This document shows, piece by piece, positions 13,501-18,028 of a DNA stretch of 18,028 nucleotides. This DNA is from DASYYE01 sp035946955 (lineage in GTDB: Bacteria > Actinomycetota > Actinomycetes > Streptosporangiales > Streptosporangiaceae), in the NCBI GenBank assembly GCA_035946955.1, contig DASYYE010000476.1, forward strand, positions 1-18,028, given 5' to 3'. Within the stretch, counting starts at the first letter, position 1. The number at the start of each line of letters is the position of its first letter. The notes under the pieces were generated by a model. It did no database searches and was not told where the DNA came from. It was given only the letters and a program-made list of their open reading frames with translations. The position numbers and the translations under genes are program-made.

Positions 13501-14259
13501 TCACTGCTCCCGGTAGACCTTGTGCTGCGCGGCCTGGGCGCGGGGCCGCAGCACGAGGAGGTCGACATTCACGTGAGCGGGGCGCGTGACGGCCCAGACG
13601 ATCGTGTCGGCGACATCTTCCGAGGTCAGCGGTTCACGGACGCCCGCATAGACCGCTGCGGCACGCTCGGCGTCGCCCCGGTAGCGGTTCAGCGCGAACT
13701 CTTCCGTGCGGACCATCCCCGGCGCGACCTCGATGACCCGCACCGGCTCGCCGCACAGTTCCAGGCGCAGTGTTGCCGCGATCGCATGCTCAGCGTGTTT
13801 GGCAGCTACGTACCCGCCGCCCCCCTCGTAGGCGACAAATCCAGCCGTTGAGGACAACACCACCACAGTGCCGCTGCCACTCGCCGTCAACGCGGGCAGG
13901 AGTGCCTGCGTCATCTGCAACGTGCCGATCACATTGGTCTCGAACATCGTCCGCCAGTCCGCGGGCTTGGACTCGGCGACAGTCTCGGTGCCGACGGCAC
14001 CGCCAGCAATGTTCACAAGCACGTCGCAGCGGTCGAGGGACTCGGCAAACCGTCTCACGGCACCCTGGTCGGTCACGTCCAGGACTCTGACCACAGCCGA
14101 CCCGCCGCGCTCACCGATCTGATCGGCCACATGGTTCAGCCGTTCGACCCGGCGCGCCGCGAGGACCACGTGGAACCGTGGGGCGGCGGCGGCAAGCCCG
14201 ACAGCTGTGGCCGCTCCGATACCGCTGCTCGCGCCCGTGATAACCGCAACTGGCTGCAT
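13501..14259 (-). CDS. SDR family NAD(P)-dependent oxidoreductase
   Basis: A 252-residue classical short-chain dehydrogenase/reductase. TGASSGIG (8-15) is the cofactor loop, AARR at 35-38 after the second strand favours NADP(H), and LDVTD (60-64), NIAGG (83-87), N109, S136/S137, and the catalytic Y150-x3-K154 complete the set. APGMVRTEEF follows the usual PG motif. The sequence is of the YdfG-like type acting on small hydroxy acids or alcohols, but the substrate is not readable. ATG 14259 has AAGGGGA six bases upstream. The gene is divergent from the membrane protein gene (78 bases) and convergent with nagA. No partner gene hints at a pathway. Confidence 0.93.
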   Translation of the reverse strand: MQPVAVITGASSGIGAATAVGLAAAAPRFHVVLAARRVERLNHVADQIGERGGSAVVRVLDVTDQGAVRRFAESLDRCDVLVNIAGGAVGTETVAESKPADWRTMFETNVIGTLQMTQALLPALTASGSGTVVVLSSTAGFVAYEGGGGYVAAKHAEHAIAATLRLELCGEPVRVIEVAPGMVRTEEFALNRYRGDAERAAAVYAGVREPLTSEDVADTIVWAVTRPAHVNVDLLVLRPRAQAAQHKVYREQ

Positions 14260-14337
14260 CTCAAATCCCCTTGCCTCATGTCCTACGCCTGTTCGGTGTC
14301 GGCGTTAGGGTGAATGATCTCGAGTGGGAGGGACGCC

Positions 14338-14901
14338 TTGGCTCTCGCGGCACTGATCGTATGGATCTTCACCGCTGCGGTGGGCCTGTTCCTGTTGACG
14401 GCCTTGGGTGCCGCCCGCCGCGCCGCCACTGACACAGCTTCGGTCGAGACAGCTTCGCCTGGTCCGGCTGCAGCTGGCACCGCTGACATCGCTGTAGCCG
14501 GTACAGCCTCAACCAGTACAGTCTCAACCAGTACAGTCTCGACCGGTACGGCATCCCCTGTCCCGGCGCCAGACGGTCACCCTTTGCTCGAGTTCACCCA
14601 TCCCATGCTCGGGCTGCTGGGGCTCGGGTGCTGGTTCGTGTTTGTCGCGACCAAGACCTCGGGCCTGGCGTGGACATCAATTGGGATCCTTGTGGCCGCA
14701 CTGGTCGCTGGCACCGCCTGGTTGGTCACCAACGCACTTGGTGCCCGACAACAGGGCGGCTGGACAGGGCTACCCCGCGCCGCAGGGCATGCGGCCACCG
14801 AGCGCAGCGTGCCAGTGGGGACCATCGTTTTGCACGGCCTGGCAGCCCTGGCCACCATTGCCCTGGCCACCCTCACCGTCCTCACCGCAGTCAGTCGCTG
14901 A
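14338..14901 (+). CDS. Four-helix integral membrane protein of unknown function
   Basis: Starting at TTG 14338 this is 187 residues with hydrophobic segments at about 2-24, 90-104, 113-134 and 161-184. Between the first and second lies a loop of roughly 60 residues made almost only of Ala, Thr, Ser, Gly, Pro and Val, partly encoded by a 15-base repeat. A histidine sits at the edge of helix 2 (FTHPM) and another in helix 4 (VLHGLAAL). I do not recognise a family with certainty. The TTG is preferred because GGGAGGGA lies five bases before it, whereas the in-frame ATG 14314 (eight residues longer) has no properly spaced site. The stop is followed by a 19-base partial duplication. Confidence 0.75.
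   Translation: MALAALIVWIFTAAVGLFLLTALGAARRAATDTASVETASPGPAAAGTADIAVAGTASTSTVSTSTVSTGTASPVPAPDGHPLLEFTHPMLGLLGLGCWFVFVATKTSGLAWTSIGILVAALVAGTAWLVTNALGARQQGGWTGLPRAAGHAATERSVPVGTIVLHGLAALATIALATLTVLTAVSR
14501..14545. repeat. 15-base in-frame tandem repeat inside the membrane protein gene
   Basis: Three units, GTACAGCCTCAACCA, GTACAGTCTCAACCA and GTACAGTCTCGACCG (14501-14545), each differ from the next by one or two bases. They encode the Thr/Ser-rich STVST-type repeats in the loop between the first two membrane helices. Because the unit is a multiple of three, gain or loss of copies would keep the frame. Confidence 0.92.
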
Positions 14902-14923
14902 GGGGGAAGCCACTCGCTGAGGG
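14895..14923. repeat. Short duplication spanning the membrane protein stop codon
   Basis: TCGCTGAGGG at 14895-14904, which includes the TGA stop of the membrane protein gene, is repeated at 14914-14923 (period 19). The flanking bases are similar (AG versus AC before it). Confidence 0.55.
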
Positions 14924-14984
14924 CGGCCCTACCGGAGCCAATTCAAGTGCTGTCATTTCCGGCCAATCGGCGCATACTGGCGGA

Positions 14985-15224
14985 ATGGACGATATAACGT
15001 CTGCTCTGCCCGAAGTGCCGGCCGAGATCCGGGAAGCGGCCCGCCGCGCAGGCGGAGGCTGGCTTGATGAGGTGGTCGGCGGCCACCAGCCTCCCGTGCC
15101 GCCCAGCGCTGTCAGAGGCTCCTGGCGACTCGATACCAACGGTGAAGTAACCGGCGAGTACATCCCAAACCCGAGCTTCGGCCAGCCCAAGCGGCCTCGT
15201 TGCCCCTACACCGGGAAGGCGTAA
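14985..15224 (+). CDS. 79-residue hypothetical protein
   Basis: A small soluble protein beginning MDDITSALPEVPAEIREAARR, with a GGGWLDEV turn, then VPPSAVRGSWRLDTNGEVTGEYIPNPSFG and a basic end RPRCPYTGKA. The PP-(S/E)AV-RG-(S/A)W-(R/K)-(V/L)D-x-x-G-x-(V/I)-(T/V)-G-(E/D) core is like small uncharacterised actinobacterial proteins I recall, which is the main reason to believe it is real; no domain function is known. ATG 14985 is the first in-frame start in this stretch; the GGCGGA before it is too close to be a good ribosome site. It lies 83 bases after the membrane protein gene, and its TAA is 2 bases from the stop of the convergent HNH gene. Confidence 0.65.
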   Translation: MDDITSALPEVPAEIREAARRAGGGWLDEVVGGHQPPVPPSAVRGSWRLDTNGEVTGEYIPNPSFGQPKRPRCPYTGKA

Positions 15225-15226
15225 CG

Positions 15227-17104
15227 TCAGGCCTCGTATGCGGTGGGCTGGGTCACGTAGGTTCGGCCGCTGGGCGTGATCCAAGTCAAGATGCCGGGCT
15301 CGTCTTGAGTCAGCTGCCAGCCATGGGCCTGTTTGGCCCGATGGTGTCGGCGGCATAGCGGAGCCAGGTTGCATTCGCAGGTCCGGCCGCCTCGTTGGTA
15401 TGCCAGCGTGTGGTCGACATCACATCGGGCAGCAGAGTGGCGGCAGCCGGGGAACGTGCAGGCGGCGTGGCGGACCTGGATCAAATGCCGCAGGTGCGGC
15501 GGAGGCTCATACCCGCTGGATTCCCGCGAGTGGTCACAGCTGCCGGTCTGCAGGAACGTGATGGTGAAGGTCCAGGCCTGGTCGGCGGGGGTTCCGTCGG
15601 TGGGGGTTCCGCGGGGGCCGGCCCGCGTCCGCCGGGGGCGGCGGGGTCTGGCGCATCCGTGGGCGACGGCGTGGCCGTTGCGGTCGGTGAGGGTCAGGCA
15701 CCACTGGCAGTCGTCCCGGCTCGCGAGCATGGCGGCCAGCGAGCGGGCGTCCATCGCGTCTACGGGCCCGTAACCAGCCACGTCACCGGGGGTGTCGGTC
15801 AGCCCGAGCCAGGTGGCCAGGGGCATGGTCAGATGGACTGAGCCAGCGGCGCTGAGGGTCGGTGCCGGGTTGCTGGTACTGCGGCTGTCTTGGTGGTCCT
15901 CGAGGCCGTTCTCTTGGCCATCGCGCTGGGGTGCAGGGGCTGCTGGCAAGAGGGTCTCAAAGGGCTTGCCAGAGAGCAAGGCGAGGTAGACGGCCGCGCG
16001 GAGTTGGTCCAAATTCCCCGTGACCCCGGCGGCTTTGAGTTGCTTTGCGAGGTCGGTGAGGTTGCGGTCTGCGGCCAGCACCTCCGTGCCCGGGAGGTCG
16101 CGCCCAGCCAGTGCCGAGGTGCCAGCGGGTTCCTCCCAGCATTCCACCCGCGCCTCGCGCTGCGCCTGTTCCTTGCGGTCCTTTGCGGCGTCTGGGGCGA
16201 CCTTGAGTGCGGCACGCTTGACGGAGCGGCGCAGCAGCGTGGTGGTCTGCCCACCAGCCCGGGCCAGCACCTGCTGCTCCACGGTGGCACGCTGGGCTGG
16301 ATTGAGTGGGCTGGTCTCCTCTGCGACCACCCACGCCCGTGGCAGGTCGATTTCTCCCGCCGCCAGCGCAGTTGCGGTGGCTGGCAAGCCAGACAGGTCG
16401 ACCGCCAAGTTGACTAGCCGGTCCGCAGCGCGGCCGGTGAGGGTCAGCGCGGCGGCAACCTCGTCGGTGACGTGCTCACCGACCCCGGCATCACCCGCGT
16501 CTTCCTCCGCGAACCGCCGGGCCACCAACTCGCCCGTGGCTGCGAGTTCCATGGCCGCCGCCCATGACGCCAGCCGCCGCCCGGCCCGCATGATCCCGAC
16601 CAGCTCGTCATCGCTGCGTCGGCTCAGCCCGTCCTGCCACACATCCCCGGCCAGCCCCGCCAGCACCGGGCCGGGCGGGATCTCGTCACCCACCCCGCCA
16701 GCGGCGAAACCAAACCCGTCGTTGTCCCGGCGTCTGTTCCAGAACCCCGCCTTGATCGGGTTCGGCAGTTCCGGCTCCCTCGTGGCCTCGAAGTACTCAT
16801 CCTGCAGCTCACCAGGTAGCGCGGCCAGCCAGGTGCCCTCGTCACCAGGCGGCCCTCCTCCAGGGCCACCGAGCCAGTCATCCTCGTCGTCGGCCAGGTC
16901 AGCGCCGAGGTCGGCCGCGAGCCATTCCTCGTCATCCTGTGGTGAGGGCGGCAGCCACTGTCCATCGCGGCCCAGGGCCGCCTGCTCGGCCTCTTCCGCA
17001 TCCAGCCACGCCGCCGTCTGTGCCGCGGACATCACCCGTGCTGACAACTGTTCCCGCAGCCGTGCGTGCTCTTCAGCAGGGATCGCGACGGTTGCGATCG
17101 GCAC
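15227..17104 (-). CDS. DUF222 and HNH endonuclease domain protein (13E12 repeat family type)
   Basis: From GTG 17104 this is a 625-residue protein. Residues about 27-115 form an acidic region with five Trp-Leu pairs (33, 50, 61, 77, 92). DUF222 follows (about 145-400, with GPVLAGLAGDVWQDGLSRRSDDELVGIMRAGRRLASWAAA in overlapping pieces). At the C-terminus (549-600) is an HNH nuclease: C549-x4-C554, D562-V-D564-H565, N579 and C584-x2-H587-H588, so the metal and catalytic residues look intact. Family members are multicopy in actinobacteria and their role is unknown. The frame continues to 17200, but those codons lie partly in an insertion sequence. GTG 17104 with GGGGGGAGG about eight bases upstream is the native start. 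The insertion sits 41 bases beyond it, in the promoter region. Confidence 0.9.
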   Translation of the reverse strand: MPIATVAIPAEEHARLREQLSARVMSAAQTAAWLDAEEAEQAALGRDGQWLPPSPQDDEEWLAADLGADLADDEDDWLGGPGGGPPGDEGTWLAALPGELQDEYFEATREPELPNPIKAGFWNRRRDNDGFGFAAGGVGDEIPPGPVLAGLAGDVWQDGLSRRSDDELVGIMRAGRRLASWAAAMELAATGELVARRFAEEDAGDAGVGEHVTDEVAAALTLTGRAADRLVNLAVDLSGLPATATALAAGEIDLPRAWVVAEETSPLNPAQRATVEQQVLARAGGQTTTLLRRSVKRAALKVAPDAAKDRKEQAQREARVECWEEPAGTSALAGRDLPGTEVLAADRNLTDLAKQLKAAGVTGNLDQLRAAVYLALLSGKPFETLLPAAPAPQRDGQENGLEDHQDSRSTSNPAPTLSAAGSVHLTMPLATWLGLTDTPGDVAGYGPVDAMDARSLAAMLASRDDCQWCLTLTDRNGHAVAHGCARPRRPRRTRAGPRGTPTDGTPADQAWTFTITFLQTGSCDHSRESSGYEPPPHLRHLIQVRHAACTFPGCRHSAARCDVDHTLAYQRGGRTCECNLAPLCRRHHRAKQAHGWQLTQDEPGILTWITPSGRTYVTQPTAYEA

Positions 17105-17145
17105 GGTGGCTACCTCCCCCCAGGCGGTTTGGCCGACATGGTGAC

Positions 17146-17167
17146 TAAGAGCGTGTCTTACGTGGTG
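17146..17167 (+). repeat. Left terminal inverted repeat plus TA target duplication
   Basis: These 22 bases are the exact reverse complement of 18007-18028. The outer TA is probably target duplication and the inner 20 bases the repeat proper. Confidence 0.93.
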
Positions 17168-17198
17168 GTTGGCTGATCTTGGGTGATGATCGGTCACC

Positions 17199-17558
17199 AT
17201 GGCTGATCAGTTGTCGTTGCGGTTAGTGCCGGATGAGTTGTGGGTGCTCGTGGAGCCGCTGGTCCCGAAGTTCCGGGCACGCCCGCAGGGCGGCGGCACG
17301 GCGCCGCTGGATGACCGGGCGGTGTTCACCGCGGTTGTGTATGTGCTGACCAGCGGGTGTGCGTGGCGGGACCTGCCGCCGTCGTTCGGTGTGCCGTTCC
17401 AGACGGCGCACCGCCGGTTCAGCCAGTGGGCCAAGGCGGGCCTGTGGCGGCGGCTGCACCAGGCAGTGCTGGACGAACTGGGCGCGCGGGGTGAGCTGGA
17501 CTGGACGTCAGTGATCGTGGACGGGGCGGCGGTGCGGGCGAAAAGGGGGGCACACTGA
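17199..17558 (+). CDS. IS5-family transposase, first frame (OrfA, DUF4096 part)
   Basis: A 119-residue product beginning MADQLSLRLVPDELWVLVEPLVP, with the IS5-type N-terminal helical DNA-binding region (FTAVVYVLTSGCAWRDLPPSFGVPFQTAHRRFSQW) and ending just after VIVDGAAVRAKRG. The aspartate in VIVDGA is the first catalytic residue of the DDE triad. The TGA at 17556-17558 comes right after the A4G6 run (17541-17550) where the second frame takes over, so this protein alone is inactive as a transposase and may act as a regulator. Confidence 0.9.
   Translation: MADQLSLRLVPDELWVLVEPLVPKFRARPQGGGTAPLDDRAVFTAVVYVLTSGCAWRDLPPSFGVPFQTAHRRFSQWAKAGLWRRLHQAVLDELGARGELDWTSVIVDGAAVRAKRGAH
17541..17550 (+). 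promoter_or_regulatory. Probable frameshift site (A4G6 run) joining the two transposase frames
   Basis: OrfA reads AAA-AGG-GGG-GCA-CAC-TGA and OrfB needs a shift back by one base within this run. It is not a perfect X-XXY-YYZ heptamer in the OrfA frame, but GGG can re-pair with GGG after a -1 slip, and a G6 run could also cause transcriptional slippage. A mutated run cannot be excluded. Confidence 0.6.
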
Positions 17559-18016
17559 CCGGCCGGAACCCCGTTGACCGGGGCAAGCGCGGCAGCAAGC
17601 TGCACGTGCTGTCCGAGGCCCAGGGCATCCCCCTGGCAGTTGGCACCTCGGCCGCCAGCGTCCACGACAGCCAGGCGCTCCAGCCCTTGGTCAAAGCCAT
17701 ACCGGCAGTCCGCTCGCGGCGGGGGCCACGCCGCCGCCGGCCCGCCAAGCTGCGCGCTGACAAGGCTTACCACTCCGCCGAGACCCTGTCCTTCCTGCGC
17801 GGACGCGGCATCGCCACCCGGATCGCCCGTCCCGGCATCGAATCGGGCGAACGGCTCGGCCGGCACCGGTGGAAGATCGAACGCTCCATCGCCTGGCTGT
17901 TCGGCTACCGCCGCCTCACCATCCGATACGAACGCAAAGGCAGCCACTTCCTCGCCTTCCTGGGCCTCGCCGCCACACTGACCTGCTACAAGAAACTCGC
18001 CAAACTCACCACGTAA
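17543..18016 (+). CDS. IS5-family transposase, second frame (OrfB, rest of DDE domain)
   Basis: In the -1 frame relative to OrfA, translation continues KGGTLTGRNPVDRGKRGSK, then HVLSEAQGIPLAVG, LRADKAYHS with the second catalytic Asp, and HRWKIERSIAWLFGYRRL with the catalytic Glu, ending near KKLAKLTT. It has no start of its own with a ribosome site (the first in-frame start, GTG 17606, would lose conserved sequence), so it is normally made as an OrfAB fusion after slippage at AAAAGGGGGG. The TAA (18014-18016) lies within the right terminal repeat. The start coordinate is the approximate shift point. Confidence 0.85.
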   Translation, partial: KGGTLTGRNPVDRGKRGSKLHVLSEAQGIPLAVGTSAASVHDSQALQPLVKAIPAVRSRRGPRRRRPAKLRADKAYHSAETLSFLRGRGIATRIARPGIESGERLGRHRWKIERSIAWLFGYRRLTIRYERKGSHFLAFLGLAATLTCYKKLAKLTT

Positions 18017-18028
18017 GACACGCTCTTA
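18007..18028 (-). repeat. Right terminal inverted repeat plus TA target duplication
   Basis: Exact reverse complement of 17146-17167. It contains the transposase stop codon and runs to the last base of the window. Confidence 0.93.

Larger units (their letters stand above)
17148..18026 (+). mobile_element. IS5-family insertion sequence (IS427-group-like), complete
   Basis: An 879-base element bounded by 20-base perfect terminal inverted repeats, beginning AGAGCGTGTCTTACGTGGTG at 17148. A TA dinucleotide flanks both ends (17146-17147 and 18027-18028), the target duplication expected for the IS427 group. Inside are two overlapping frames coding a DDE transposase, joined by a shift at an A4G6 run. 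The right flank is cut off at the window end, so the TA duplication on that side is seen but its context is not. The element is inserted between the HNH gene and whatever lies upstream of it. Confidence 0.93.

Noticed and set aside
16020..17144. 374-codon plus-strand frame opposite the DUF222-HNH gene
   Set aside because: Ser/Ala/Pro-rich shadow with no domain; the minus-strand protein has the HNH motif and a strong ribosome site.
17105..17200. Longer N-terminus of the HNH protein starting at 17200
   Set aside because: These codons run into the insertion sequence and its terminal repeat; the ribosome site points to GTG 17104.

Overview
The window is high-GC DNA with the gene content and start-codon habits (ATG, GTG and TTG) of an actinobacterium. 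From position 1 to about 10.9 kb the order is RseB-like, tatB, mrp, Nudix, DUF6758, PHP, MarC, metallo-beta-lactamase fold, RecB-type nuclease, alpha/beta hydrolase, DEAD helicase, ferritin-like, DUF3107, TetR. From memory this is the housekeeping neighbourhood that follows the sigma-E/HtrA genes in Streptomyces and relatives. The genus cannot be read from the sequence; the DUF222-HNH gene and the IS5-type element fit many actinomycetes.

Layout. (1) 1-1084, plus strand: the end of an RseB/MucB-like sigma-factor regulator, then tatB (Tat export). (2) 1093-2697, minus strand: a Nudix hydrolase followed 9 bases later by the Fe-S cluster carrier ATPase mrp. (3) 2773-6604, plus strand: a closely packed run of DUF6758 zinc-ribbon protein, PHP phosphoesterase, MarC membrane protein, an acidic-tailed metallo-beta-lactamase-fold protein and a 4Fe-4S RecB-like nuclease; the last two overlap by 4 bases. 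(4) 6529-9011, minus strand: DEAD-box helicase and alpha/beta hydrolase, overlapping by 4 bases; the hydrolase 3' end also overlaps the nuclease gene antisense. (5) 9176-9868, plus strand: ferritin-like protein, divergent from the helicase. (6) 9998-11105, minus strand: a previously hidden 59-residue acidic protein, TetR regulator and DUF3107, in that transcription order. (7) 11301-13384, plus strand: ku (double-strand-break end binding) and nagA (amino-sugar catabolism). (8) 13501-15224: an SDR oxidoreductase (minus), a four-helix membrane protein and a 79-residue small protein (plus). (9) 15227-17104, minus strand: a DUF222/HNH (13E12-type) endonuclease, and just upstream of it a complete IS5-family insertion sequence that ends at the window edge.

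No gene-free stretch exceeds 300 bases. The gaps are rich in short tandem duplications. Several begin inside the last codons of a gene and repeat its stop codon downstream: the RseB-like gene (61-base period), the ferritin-like gene (62-base period), ku (15-base period) and the membrane protein (19-base period). Together with an acidic metallo-beta-lactamase protein lacking one zinc-ligand aspartate and the small acidic protein overlapping tetR, these are the least ordinary parts of an otherwise conserved region. I see no CRISPR array, tRNA, rRNA or recognisable new defence system.
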